Source: Actinomycetota bacterium
GTDB taxonomy: Bacteria > Actinomycetota > Acidimicrobiia > Acidimicrobiales > JAJPHE01
DNA: 64,000 nucleotides
Reading direction: 5' to 3'
NCBI GenBank assembly: GCA_021325435.1
Contig: JAJPHE010000115.1
Span: 62,001 to 126,000 of the forward strand
Shown: positions 25,449-33,949 of the stretch, one piece after another
Layout of the letters: every line of letters begins with the position of its first letter
Position numbering within the stretch: the first letter of the stretch is position 1
The notes under the pieces: model-generated
The model's database searches: none
What the model was told of the DNA's origin: nothing
Seen by the model: only the letters and a program-made list of their open reading frames with translations
Made by a program: the position numbers and the translations under genes

Positions 25449-27009
25449 CTCGGCGCTGGCGACCGGCCCAGTAGGGCTCGCGCAGCTCACGCTTCAGGAT
25501 CTTGCCCGACGGGTTGCGGGGCAGGACGTCGATGAAGTCGACCGACGTGGGGCACTTGTAGTGGGCCAGGCGCTGCCGGGCGAAGGCGATGATGCCCGCC
25601 TCATCGGGCTCCGCTCCCTCACGCAGCACCACCACGGCCTTGACGGTCTCGCCCCACTTGTCGTGGGGGACGCCGATCACCGCCACGTCGGCCACGCCCG
25701 GATGGGCGGCCAAGGCGTTCTCGACTTCGGCGGGGTACACGTTCTCGCCGCCGGACACGATCATGTCCTTGATGCGGTCGGTGAGGAACAGGAATCCGTC
25801 CTCGTCGAGGTAGCCGGCGTCGCCCGTGCGGAACCAGCCGTCGGCGAGCAGGACCTCGGCGGTCGCCTCCGGCTTCCCCCAGTAGCCCTTCATGTTCTGG
25901 GCGGAGCGGGTCCACACCTCGCCCACCTCACGGGGGGCGCGGCCCGCCCCGCTGTCGGGATCGACGATCTTCAGCTCCACCCACGGGTAGGGGCGCCCGG
26001 CCGAGCGGAGGAGATGGCCGCGGGGGCCGTCGGGGTCGTGGTCCGCCGCGTCGAGCTGGGTGATGGCCCCGGTGGTCTCGGTGAGGCCGGAAACCTGCAC
26101 GAAGTCACAGCGGAAGGTCCTCATGGCCCGTAGCAGCGTCTCGTCGGTGATGGGCGACGCCCCGTAGGCGATCATCCGCAGAGCGGAGTAGTCGCCGTCA
26201 GCCGCGCCCGGCACCCCCGACAGCAGCTGCAGCACGGCGGGCACGATGAAGGCGTTGGTGATGCGCAGCCGCTGGAAGCTCTCCACCAGCTCCGCCGGCA
26301 CCACCTCTCGGAAGACGACCGAATGGCAACCGGCGGACATCCCCACCAGCGCCCACCCCGAGCCGCCGATGTGGAACAACGGCATGGCCACGGCGTTCAC
26401 CGAGCTGCCGTCCATGCTCCACGCCGGACACACCTCCGAGATCAACCCGCCGAGGTTCGAGTTGGTGAGCATGGCCCCCTTGGGCAGGCCCGTCGTGCCC
26501 GAGGTGTAGAGCTGGAGGGCGACGTCGTCGGGGCCCGAGCCACCACCCGGGTCCTCCGAGGGCTGGGCGGCCAGCCAGTCCTCGTGGCTGACCCGGCCGG
26601 CCCCGTCCCCGACGACGACGATCTCCTTCACCGTCGACAGCTCACCCTCGAACTGCTCGAGGTGGCCAAGGAACTCCTCTCCGACGAAGAGGACCTTGGC
26701 CCCGGCGTCGCTGACGATGTAGGCCATCTCGGGCGGAGCCAGGCGCCAGTTGACGGCCACGGTGACCGCGCCCAGCTTGCCGGCGCCGAAGAGGACGTCG
26801 AAGTACTCACCGCCGTTCTTGTCGAGGAAGGCGACCCGGTCGTCGGCGCCGACGCCTAGGGCGGCGAGACCCTGGGCCACCCGGCTGGACCGGTCGTCGA
26901 GCTCCGACCAGGTGAAGCGACGCCCCCCGCAGGTGAGGGCGGGCGCGTCCGGCGACGCCGCCGCGTTGCGCCTCACAACTCCGGCGAGAGACCAGGGGCG
27001 CTCAGCCAT
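25441..27009 (-). CDS. FadD-like acyl-CoA ligase (AMP-forming)
   Basis: This 522-residue ANL-superfamily ligase has the P-loop YTSGTTGLPKGAML, the A5-like element GLTETTG, A7 WFRTGDAGYLDEDGF, the hinge DRIKDMIVSGGENVYP and the C-terminal catalytic PRNPSGKILKREL. It should convert a fatty or aryl acid to its CoA thioester using ATP. The ATG at 27009 has a GGGAGGA site. It is last in an apparent operon with an MBL hydrolase and a nitronate monooxygenase (gaps of 22 and 18 bp). This suggests a peripheral catabolic route ending in a CoA ester, but the compound is not identifiable. Confidence 0.92.
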   Translation of the reverse strand: MAERPWSLAGVVRRNAAASPDAPALTCGGRRFTWSELDDRSSRVAQGLAALGVGADDRVAFLDKNGGEYFDVLFGAGKLGAVTVAVNWRLAPPEMAYIVSDAGAKVLFVGEEFLGHLEQFEGELSTVKEIVVVGDGAGRVSHEDWLAAQPSEDPGGGSGPDDVALQLYTSGTTGLPKGAMLTNSNLGGLISEVCPAWSMDGSSVNAVAMPLFHIGGSGWALVGMSAGCHSVVFREVVPAELVESFQRLRITNAFIVPAVLQLLSGVPGAADGDYSALRMIAYGASPITDETLLRAMRTFRCDFVQVSGLTETTGAITQLDAADHDPDGPRGHLLRSAGRPYPWVELKIVDPDSGAGRAPREVGEVWTRSAQNMKGYWGKPEATAEVLLADGWFRTGDAGYLDEDGFLFLTDRIKDMIVSGGENVYPAEVENALAAHPGVADVAVIGVPHDKWGETVKAVVVLREGAEPDEAGIIAFARQRLAHYKCPTSVDFIDVLPRNPSGKILKRELREPYWAGRQRRVN

Positions 27010-27027
27010 GTTTCGTTCCTCCCGCGA

Positions 27028-28029
27028 TCACCGGGCAGCCAGCAGCTTCATTGCTTGGGTGCAGATCTCCGACACCAGCTCCGCCGCCGGCTTCACCCGC
27101 CCGACGTGACCGACCGACTGGCCGGCGTAGAGCGCCATGGCCCCGATGTCGCCGGTGGTCTGCTTGTTCGGCACCGGCGGCGCCAACCGGGGCACCGGCA
27201 TGGTCTGTCCTGAATCGAGCTCGATCTGGGCCACCACCTCACCGGCAGCAGCGGCGGCGTCTACGCAGCTGCGCAGGACCCGATGGGGCGCGTGGGGCCA
27301 GATGGCGGAGAACGTCTCGGTGAGGACCGTGTCCTCGGCCCGGGCGGCGACGAGAGCGTCCACATAGGTCGGATGGGCGCCGGACTCGTGGGTGGCGAGG
27401 AAGGCAGTCCCGATCCGCGCCGCCGAGGCCCCCGCCGCCATGACCGCGGCCATCGCCCGCCCGCCGGCTATCCCTCCTGCCGCCACCACCGGCAGCTCCA
27501 CCGCCTCGAGTACCAGCTCGAGCAGGGGCAGCAGACCTACCGTCCCACGCACGTGCCCCCCCGCCTCCACCCCCTGAGCCACCACGAAGTCCACCCCGGC
27601 CCCGGCCGCCGCCCTGGCCTCGTCGGCCGACCCCACCTGCCAGCCGCACAGGGCGCCGGCGTCGTGCACCCGCCCGACGAGACCTTGATCAGGGTCGCCG
27701 TAGAAGAACTCGAGCAGCCTGGCACGGGGGGCGGCGGCGTCCACCGCGGCGAGATCGAGGAACGGCATCAGAAAGTTCACCCCGATGGGCCCCCCCGCCT
27801 CCTCGACGGTGGATTCGACCAGGGCGCCCAGCTGCTCCGCCGCCACCATCGGGGTGGCCAGCATGCCGACTCCGCCGGCGGCGGCGACCGCTCGGGCCAG
27901 CTCCGGCGTCGACACCCCTCCCATGCCGGCCTGTTGGACGGGGAGGCGGCAGCCGACGAGCCGGGTGAAGGCCGTATCCCACTGGAGCTCGGACACGTTC
28001 GGACCGTACCGCGCCTCCGGTCGGCTCAT
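27028..28029 (-). CDS. nitronate monooxygenase / enoyl-reductase-like FMN protein
   Basis: This 333-residue TIM-barrel flavoprotein belongs to the NMO/2-nitropropane dioxygenase family. Motifs seen are LPVQQAGMGGVSTPELARA at the N-terminus, GVNFLMPF, the FMN/substrate motif AQGVEAGGHVRG, VVAAGGIAGG (phosphate binding) and GASAARIGTAFLATHES. Many actinobacterial members are annotated NMO, but some act as enoyl reductases or on other substrates. The start at 28029 (ATG) has no obvious ribosome site; a GTG at 27996 is possible. It lies between the MBL hydrolase and acyl-CoA ligase genes in one operon. Confidence 0.88.
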   Translation of the reverse strand: MSRPEARYGPNVSELQWDTAFTRLVGCRLPVQQAGMGGVSTPELARAVAAAGGVGMLATPMVAAEQLGALVESTVEEAGGPIGVNFLMPFLDLAAVDAAAPRARLLEFFYGDPDQGLVGRVHDAGALCGWQVGSADEARAAAGAGVDFVVAQGVEAGGHVRGTVGLLPLLELVLEAVELPVVAAGGIAGGRAMAAVMAAGASAARIGTAFLATHESGAHPTYVDALVAARAEDTVLTETFSAIWPHAPHRVLRSCVDAAAAAGEVVAQIELDSGQTMPVPRLAPPVPNKQTTGDIGAMALYAGQSVGHVGRVKPAAELVSEICTQAMKLLAAR

Positions 28030-28051
28030 CAGTTGCCGGCGGGCGGAGGTC

Positions 28052-28762
28052 TCAGCGGCCGAAGAGAGCCAGCCACTCCTGCATGGTCTGGGGCCGCATC
28101 ACCGGGTTCATCTCCTTCACCGCTCCGAGGGTGGCGGCCGACGGCACCGAATAGCGGTGGCCGGGGAACAGGACCGTCTCGTCGGGCAGGCCGGCCAGGC
28201 GGCGGACGCTCTCGAACATGGCCTCGGGGTCGCTGCCCGGCAGGTCGGTACGCCCGCACCCCTCGACGAACAGGGTGTCACCGGCGACGAGCATGCCGGC
28301 GACCAGGAAGCACTGGCTGCCGGGCGTGTGACCGGGGGTGTGGAGCAACTCGATGTCGACCTCGCCGACGGTGACCCGGTCGCCGGAGTCGTGGGTGACG
28401 AGATCCGATGCCGACACGCCGGTCACCCGGCTGACCCACTCCGCCTCGTGGCGGTGCACGTGGACGGGAACAGGCTGGACGGCGAGGAGCTCACCCACGC
28501 CCTGGATACCGTGGCCCATCATGGACCCGCCCACGTGGTCGGGATGGTGGTGGGTGGCCATGGCCCCGACCAGTCGCATTCCGTCGGCCCCGGCCACCTC
28601 GACGATCTCGGCGACCTGGTAGGCCGGATCCACCACCACCGCCTCGCCGGTGCGCCGATCGCCGATGAGGTACACGAAGTTGACCATCTGCCCGGCCAGC
28701 GGGTCGCCGGCAGCGAAGTCGCGGCCCGACAGCAGCTGCCTGAAGTACAGACGGTCCTCCAC
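28052..28762 (-). CDS. MBL-fold metallo-hydrolase (glyoxalase II-like)
   Basis: This 236-residue metallo-beta-lactamase-fold enzyme has the metal motif THHHPDHVGGS, a downstream His in HTPGHTPGSQCF, the bridging Asp in VAGDTLFVEGCGRTD and the last His in LFPGHRY. The layout is closest to glyoxalase II and persulfide-dioxygenase-like thioesterases. The substrate is unknown; a thioester product of the neighbouring ligase is possible. The gene is first in the operon leading to nitronate monooxygenase and FadD. Confidence 0.88.
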   Translation of the reverse strand: MEDRLYFRQLLSGRDFAAGDPLAGQMVNFVYLIGDRRTGEAVVVDPAYQVAEIVEVAGADGMRLVGAMATHHHPDHVGGSMMGHGIQGVGELLAVQPVPVHVHRHEAEWVSRVTGVSASDLVTHDSGDRVTVGEVDIELLHTPGHTPGSQCFLVAGMLVAGDTLFVEGCGRTDLPGSDPEAMFESVRRLAGLPDETVLFPGHRYSVPSAATLGAVKEMNPVMRPQTMQEWLALFGR

Positions 28763-28901
28763 GGGAGACGCATCGTAGGTGGCCCCCGTTCTTGCCCCGC
28801 GCCCAGATAATGGCTACCTTCCGGGTCGGATTTTGGCGGGGCGGAAGCCGGGGACGTGGCGCCCCGTCGGAGCCGTCACCGGAGGGGCTGGGAGGGTCCT
28901 C

Positions 28902-29072
28902 GTGGACGAGGGGAGCAGGAGCCGGCGCGGCGGTGCGCTGGTGTCGGCGCGCTGTTCGGAGTGCGGCACCACCGTGTACTCACCTCAGCTCAGCCCCGAC
29001 GAGCTTCTCCGGCGCCACCGGCCCTACTGCCCGGCGGCGGCCGACCCCGACGACGGCGCCAGCGGCGATTGA
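28902..29072 (+). CDS. small C2HC zinc-finger-like protein (56 aa)
   Basis: GTG at 28902 follows GGAGGG with about 6 nt spacing and opens a 56-residue protein. The core SARCSECGTTVYSPQLSPDE followed by LLRRHRPYCP has a C-x2-C pair, then His and Cys spaced x3, consistent with one bound zinc. No family is recognised. Such miniature zinc proteins are common in actinobacteria and their roles are mostly unknown. Confidence 0.6.
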   Translation: MDEGSRSRRGGALVSARCSECGTTVYSPQLSPDELLRRHRPYCPAAADPDDGASGD

Positions 29073-29105
29073 TCGACGCCGCCCCGGGCCCGGAGGGCGT
29101 GTGGA

Positions 29106-29885
29106 TCATCCCCAGCGTGGCGCGGCCGGCCGGCGGCGGGGCAGCAGGACCCGGATCGTCACCGCCCCGAAGATGAAGCCGACCACGTGGGCGACATAGG
29201 CCACGCCGGCGCCCTGGGCCACCCCCCCGCCGGACGAGTAGGCCCACTGCAGAAGGAACCAGAAGCCGAGCACCAGCCAGGCAGGCAGGCGGAACGGCAG
29301 GAAGAGCAGGAACGGCACCAAGGTCGTGACCCGGGCCCGCGGGTAGAGCACTAGGTAGGCGCCCAGCACGCCGGCGATTGCGCCGGACGCGCCGATGAGC
29401 GGGTTCACCGAGTGCGGAAAGGCGAGGGCGTAGCCGTAGGCAGCCACATACCCGGACGCCAGGTAGAACAGCAGAAAACGAAGACGACCGAGGCGATCCT
29501 CGACGTTATTGCCGAACACGTAGAAGAACAGAAGGTTGCCGAGGATGTGCAACCACCCGCCGTGGAGGAACATGGCGGTGAGTACGGACAGGACCGGCAC
29601 CTTGTGGAAACGCTCGGGTGGGCAGCGGAACGGGCCCACGTTGGTCTCGACCGTCGGTGGCCGGCGGGCCAACTGACGGTCATGGACCAGCTCGGTGGGT
29701 AGGGCCCCGTAGTGGTCGAAGAACTCAGCCTGCTGGCAGGCGGCAGGGACGGTGCCGGGCGTGCCCGACAGCGACAGCTTGGGGATGGGCTCGGCGAGGA
29801 AGAGCGCAAGATTGACGACGATGATCAGATACGTGACCATCGGCGTGCGCCGCACAGGGTTCTCGTCGTGAACGGGGATGACCAT
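29106..29885 (-). CDS. rhomboid family intramembrane serine protease
   Basis: This 259-residue membrane protein has the rhomboid signature. It contains HGGWLHILGNLLFFYVFG (about 108-125; His108 and Asn117 oxyanion residues), catalytic Ser167 in LIGASGAIAGVLGAYLVLYP, and catalytic His233 in VAYVAHVVGFIFG. Six hydrophobic segments fit the core, with an extracytoplasmic loop after TM1. The chosen ATG at 29885 gives MVIPVHDENPVRRTP, the usual start of bacterial rhomboids; a longer frame to 30014 overlaps the divergent RNase Z gene. It cleaves helices of membrane substrates; the target is unknown. Confidence 0.92.
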   Translation of the reverse strand: MVIPVHDENPVRRTPMVTYLIIVVNLALFLAEPIPKLSLSGTPGTVPAACQQAEFFDHYGALPTELVHDRQLARRPPTVETNVGPFRCPPERFHKVPVLSVLTAMFLHGGWLHILGNLLFFYVFGNNVEDRLGRLRFLLFYLASGYVAAYGYALAFPHSVNPLIGASGAIAGVLGAYLVLYPRARVTTLVPFLLFLPFRLPAWLVLGFWFLLQWAYSSGGGVAQGAGVAYVAHVVGFIFGAVTIRVLLPRRRPAAPRWG

Positions 29886-29968
29886 GGGGTCCCATCCTCG
29901 CTCGACAGATCGGCGCTCGAGCGGTGGGCCAGCCAAGCACCGCCGGCGAGGGGCCGGCAAGCTCGCTG

Positions 29969-30880
29969 ATGTCAGGACGTGAGCTGGTCGTGCTCGGAAC
30001 GGCCAGCCAGGCACCGACCCGCCACCGCAACCACAACGGCTACTTCCTCCGATGGGACGGCGAGGGCATCCTGTTCGACCCCGGGGAGGGCACCCAGCGC
30101 CAGATGATCCTGGCCGGGGTCTCCTCTCCGAGCATCGGGCGCATCTGCGTCACCCACTTTCACGGCGACCACTGCCTGGGGCTGCCGGGAGTCATCCAAC
30201 GGATGTCACTGGACGGGGTGTCCGGCCCGGTGGACGTCCACTTCCCCGCTGGGGGCGAGGTCTACTACGAGCGGTTGCGGCGGGCGGCGATCTTCGACGA
30301 CCGCACCGAGCTGCGCCCCCGACCCGCCGAGGGCGAGCACTGGGTGACAGAGCTGAGAGACCTGCGCCTGGTGGCCAGAAGGTTGGACCATCGGGCCGAC
30401 ACGGTCGGATGGCGCCTCGAGGAGCCCGACGGGGTCCGCATGGTGCCCGAGCGGCTGAGAGCGGCCGGCATCTTCGGGCCCGACGTGGGGCGGTTGCAGC
30501 GTGAGGGATCGTTGATGATCGAAGGCCGCCGCATCTCCCTCGAGGAGATGAGCGCCCCCCGGCGGGGACAGCGAATGGCGTTCATCATGGACACCCGGGT
30601 CTGCGACGCCGCCTTCGAGCTGGCCGCCGACGCCGACCTGGTGGTCTGCGAGGCGACCTTCCTGTCGTCGGATGCCGACCTCGCCCAGGCCTACGGCCAT
30701 CTCACCGCCGGCCAGGCCGCGTCGATCGCCGCCGTGGCCGGGGCCCGCCGACTGGTTCTAACCCACTTCTCCCAGCGCTACGGCGACGACAGCGCTCACC
30801 TGCGCGAAGCGACCGAGGTGTTCGGCGACGTGGTCGCCGCCCGCGACCTCGACGTCGTGACCGTTCCCCCCCGGCGGTGA
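29969..30880 (+). CDS. rnz: ribonuclease Z
   Basis: This 303-residue MBL-fold endonuclease matures tRNA 3' ends. It begins RELVVLGTASQAPTRHRNHN and has the zinc motif THFHGDHCLGLPGV, a later Asp in AFIMDTRVCD, His in YGHLTAGQAA and His in LVLTHFSQRY. This is the complete RNase Z metal set. The ATG at 29969 is favoured; an upstream in-frame start at 29924 gives a non-family leader. The only tRNA visible here has an incomplete CCA, so 3' trimming by RNase Z followed by CCA addition fits. Its stop is 1 bp from that of the convergent SPFH gene. Confidence 0.92.
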   Translation: MSGRELVVLGTASQAPTRHRNHNGYFLRWDGEGILFDPGEGTQRQMILAGVSSPSIGRICVTHFHGDHCLGLPGVIQRMSLDGVSGPVDVHFPAGGEVYYERLRRAAIFDDRTELRPRPAEGEHWVTELRDLRLVARRLDHRADTVGWRLEEPDGVRMVPERLRAAGIFGPDVGRLQREGSLMIEGRRISLEEMSAPRRGQRMAFIMDTRVCDAAFELAADADLVVCEATFLSSDADLAQAYGHLTAGQAASIAAVAGARRLVLTHFSQRYGDDSAHLREATEVFGDVVAARDLDVVTVPPRR

Positions 30881-30881
30881 C

Positions 30882-31796
30882 TCAGTCGGGCGCCACCGCC
30901 GGCGCGCCCGCGGCCCCGTTGCCGGCGACGTCGTGGACGGCCCTCGGCGCCAGCCCGGTCAGGCCGGACAGCAGGCCCGACAGTTCCATCGGCACCACCA
31001 GCTTGGTCGACGGCGCCGCGCCGATCTGCTTGAGGGCGTCGAGATACTGCAGCGTCATGGTGTTGGCGTCCACCGACTGGGCCACCTCGAATATCCTCCC
31101 GAGGGCCAGGGCGAACCCCTCCGCCCGCAGGATCGCCGCCTGGCGGTCACCCTCGGCCGAAAGAATCGCCGACTGCTTCTGGCCCTCGGCCACGGTGATC
31201 GACGACTGCTTCTGACCCTCCGACTCGGTCACCACCGCTCGCCGAGTCCGCTCGGCCGACATCTGCCGGGTCATCGCCTCCAGGATCTGCGGCGGCGGGT
31301 TGATCTCGCGGACCTCGACGTTGGTGACCTTCACACCCCAACGCTCCGTCACCTCGTCGAGCTTGACCCGAAGGACCCCGTTCATCTCCTCGCGCTTGGA
31401 CAACACGTCGTCGAGGGGCATGTCGCCGACCACGCTCCGTAGCGTCGTCGAAGCGATGTTGAGGGCAGCCCCCTGGAAGTCCTGAACCTGCAACACGGAG
31501 ACGACCGGATCAATGACCTTATAGAAAATGATGAAGTCGATGGCGATGCCCGCGTTGTCGCGGGTGATGGCCGTCTGGTGGGGGATCTCGAGGTACTGCT
31601 CGCGGAGATCCACCCAATTGACCCGGTCGATAATGGGATTGATCAGGGTGAAGCCCGGCCCCCGGGCCCCGACCGAGCGCCCGAGACGGAAAAGGACGAT
31701 GCGCTGGTACTCACGGACGATCTTGATGGCCGACACCAACAGGCTGAGCACCAGCAGAACCAATACGACGACACCTATGACTGCGCCGATGACCAT
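30882..31796 (-). CDS. SPFH/band 7 (stomatin-like, QmcA-type) membrane protein
   Basis: This 304-residue protein has one N-terminal transmembrane helix (about 3-25) and then a full SPFH domain (YQRIVLFRLGRSVGARGPGF, NWVDLREQYLEIP, QTAITRDNAGIAIDFIIFYK). A long helical region follows with repeated EGQKQSAIL/AEG units, forming the coiled coil. Such proteins oligomerise into membrane microdomain scaffolds and often bind FtsH-type proteases. The ATG at 31796 follows GGAGAGGAGA. The nfeD gene precedes and overlaps it by 22 nt, the standard pairing for this family. Confidence 0.93.
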   Translation of the reverse strand: MVIGAVIGVVVLVLLVLSLLVSAIKIVREYQRIVLFRLGRSVGARGPGFTLINPIIDRVNWVDLREQYLEIPHQTAITRDNAGIAIDFIIFYKVIDPVVSVLQVQDFQGAALNIASTTLRSVVGDMPLDDVLSKREEMNGVLRVKLDEVTERWGVKVTNVEVREINPPPQILEAMTRQMSAERTRRAVVTESEGQKQSSITVAEGQKQSAILSAEGDRQAAILRAEGFALALGRIFEVAQSVDANTMTLQYLDALKQIGAAPSTKLVVPMELSGLLSGLTGLAPRAVHDVAGNGAAGAPAVAPD

Positions 31797-32284
31797 CTGT
31801 TCTCCTCTCCAGGAAGGCTCTCCGGCCCCGGCACCGAGCCGAGCTCCGACCAGACCGTCAGGCCCACCCCACGCACACCGATCACGTGCACCGGCGCGCC
31901 CTCGGGGACGACGCCGCTGACCGATGCCGCCGTCCATGTCTCACCCGCCACCCGCACCACGCCCGTCGGTGACAGCGAGGTGACGGCGACCCCGGCGGCT
32001 CCCGGCGGCGGGGTGGGTCCGGTTCGCACCTCCAGCTTGCGGTAGCGCAGGGCGGGGAGCGCCAGGGCCGCACCGACCAGGGAAGTGCCGGCGGCGACCC
32101 CGGCCATGGCCCAGGCCAGGGCGGTGGTCGGCCCCCGGGAGGCCGCCGCGGCCAGCCAGGCACCCAGAAAGGAGAGAGACACGAACGGCGCCACCAGGGC
32201 GTGGCCGCCGGCGTGGGCGCCGGCCAGGGACGCCCCGGCCAGCAGGAGGACCAGCACCGCCCCCACCAGCCACACGAGGCCCAC
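31775..32284 (-). CDS. NfeD family membrane protein
   Basis: This 169-residue protein has several hydrophobic helices in the first 110 residues and a C-terminal OB-fold-like region. That region (TGPTPPPGAAGVAVTSLSPT, then GVVRVAGETWTAASVSGVVP) closely follows the NfeD consensus, including the G.V..L.P.G.V...G..W.A sequence. NfeD proteins partner with SPFH proteins encoded next door. The GTG at 32284 follows AGGAGG with 6 nt spacing. The longer open frame to 32398 lacks family features. It overlaps the SPFH gene start by 22 nt, implying coupled translation. Confidence 0.88.
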   Translation of the reverse strand: MGLVWLVGAVLVLLLAGASLAGAHAGGHALVAPFVSLSFLGAWLAAAASRGPTTALAWAMAGVAAGTSLVGAALALPALRYRKLEVRTGPTPPPGAAGVAVTSLSPTGVVRVAGETWTAASVSGVVPEGAPVHVIGVRGVGLTVWSELGSVPGPESLPGEENRWSSAQS

Positions 32285-32336
32285 CGGACACCTCCTCGGG
32301 GCCCGACCAGGGCCCGCTAAACCGAGTGTACGGCGG

Positions 32337-33845
32337 TCAGCAGGCGTAGTCGTCGTCGTAGGGACCCGGGCCGTACTGCACCAACCACACCGGTCCACCG
32401 GTGAACGACCCGGCGGAGCAGTAGGCCGCCGGGTCCGACGCGCCGCCGGTCGCCACCCACGCCGGCACCCGGGGGGCGAAGTTCCCGGCGATCTCGTGCC
32501 ACTGGTAGCTGGTGGAGTAGACGGCGGCGGTGGCTCCCCCGGCGTGCAAGGCGTCGATGGCGCCCTGGATCACCGCGGCATTGGCGGCGGTGTCGGAGCT
32601 CCAGTAGTTGCCGGTCTCGACGTCGAGCCACCAGGTCAAGGCCCGGGCCCCGTTGGCGGCCGCCGTCGACTGAGCCCAGGCGGCCGAGTTGTAGCCGTAG
32701 TTGTAGCCCTGGCAGCTGAGGTCGCCCGAGCCGCACCGCCCGGCTGGCCCCCGCATCCAGGACGACGGATCCGACCCCGACGGCGAGTTGACGTTGAGAT
32801 AGAGGCTGAGCCGGCTAGACGCCCACTGCGCCTCCGAGCCCAGGCATGGGTTGGCAGAAAAGGCGTGACCCCCGGTGGCTCCCACCACCGCCACCCGAAA
32901 GGCGCCGCTGGGGTAAGAGCCGCCGCACTGGGGCCAGGAGATGTCGAACCCGGTGGCGCCGGGCGGGTACGGGTCGATCGGCCCAACCCCGCTGCCGACT
33001 CCGGGCCCCCACGCCAGACCGACCACCGGTGGCCCCGGGGGCCCACCGGCAGCCGATCCCCGGTAGGGCGCGTCACCGAACGAGAAGACGCCCCCGTCCG
33101 CGGCGACCAGCCAGTAGCCACCCTCGTCGGGGCTGTCGGCCACGCCGGTGATGGGGGCGGCCAGCGGGGCCAGCAGCTCCGACCCGAAGTAGCGGGCCGT
33201 CCCGAAGGCGAACACCTCGCCGTCGGCCGCGACCAGCCGGTAGCCGAGACCGTCAGGGGTGGTCGACAGGGCCACCATCCGGGCGCCGGGCCGAAGGGCG
33301 CCCACCGAGCCGAGGTACGGCGCGTCGAACCCGAACAGGGCGCCGCTGTCGGCGAGGATCCAGTACCCGCCGGTGGCGAGGTCGGCGGCGATGGCGGTCA
33401 TGCGAGTGGACGTCATCGGGGTGGCCGTACCGAGGAAGCGGGCGTCGCCGAAGGTGAAGACGCCGCCGTCCGCCCCGAGCAGCCAGTAGCCCCGACCGTC
33501 TCGGGTGGAGGCCATGGAGACGATGGGGGCGCGCAAGCGTCGGCCGGCCATGGAACCGAAGAACCTGGCGTCACCGAAGCCTCGGACGGAGCCGTCCGCA
33601 GCGGCCAGCCAGTATCCCCGCCGGCTCGGCGTGGCCGTCACCGCCACCACCGGGGCCGAAGAGCCGAGCGCGGCGAAGCGGGCAGCTCCGCCGAACGCGG
33701 TCACCTCGCCGGCGGCGTTCACCATCCAGTAGCCCGGCTGGCCGGGTGTCCCGGAGCCCGAAGCGGCCGCCGAGCCGGGGGCCATCGGAACGGCCAAGAG
33801 AACGGCCACCACCGCCCCCAGCAGCGCTCCGGCCTTCCTGCCCAC
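32337..33845 (-). CDS. Secreted protein with six GYW/FGDA repeats and C-terminal GH25-like domain
   Basis: This 502-residue protein starts with a signal peptide (hydrophobic residues 7-24, cleavage near AAA-S). Residues about 38-280 hold six repeats of about 40 residues, each with GYW, a DG turn and FG(D)A followed by x-F/Y-x-G. The consensus is GYWLVAADGGVFSFGDAPYR, and six such units could close as a beta-propeller. The rest (from about 305) starts GFDISWPQCGGSYP and continues RVAVVGATGGHAFSANPC and LTWWLDVETGNYW. This resembles glycoside-hydrolase-25/DUF1906-like TIM barrels that act on cell walls. Repeats of this kind are very frequent in secreted Acidimicrobiia proteins. It was probably acquired or shuffled as domains; the substrate is unknown. 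Confidence 0.85.
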   Translation of the reverse strand: MGRKAGALLGAVVAVLLAVPMAPGSAAASGSGTPGQPGYWMVNAAGEVTAFGGAARFAALGSSAPVVAVTATPSRRGYWLAAADGSVRGFGDARFFGSMAGRRLRAPIVSMASTRDGRGYWLLGADGGVFTFGDARFLGTATPMTSTRMTAIAADLATGGYWILADSGALFGFDAPYLGSVGALRPGARMVALSTTPDGLGYRLVAADGEVFAFGTARYFGSELLAPLAAPITGVADSPDEGGYWLVAADGGVFSFGDAPYRGSAAGGPPGPPVVGLAWGPGVGSGVGPIDPYPPGATGFDISWPQCGGSYPSGAFRVAVVGATGGHAFSANPCLGSEAQWASSRLSLYLNVNSPSGSDPSSWMRGPAGRCGSGDLSCQGYNYGYNSAAWAQSTAAANGARALTWWLDVETGNYWSSDTAANAAVIQGAIDALHAGGATAAVYSTSYQWHEIAGNFAPRVPAWVATGGASDPAAYCSAGSFTGGPVWLVQYGPGPYDDDYAC

Positions 33846-33949
33846 CCCGCTTCCCCCCCAGCTCGCCCCGCCGCCACAGTCTTGGATCCGATGACCCGGC
33901 GCCGCAAGCGGCTGGACCCAGGCCTCAGACCTGGTCGACGGAGGCGGGA

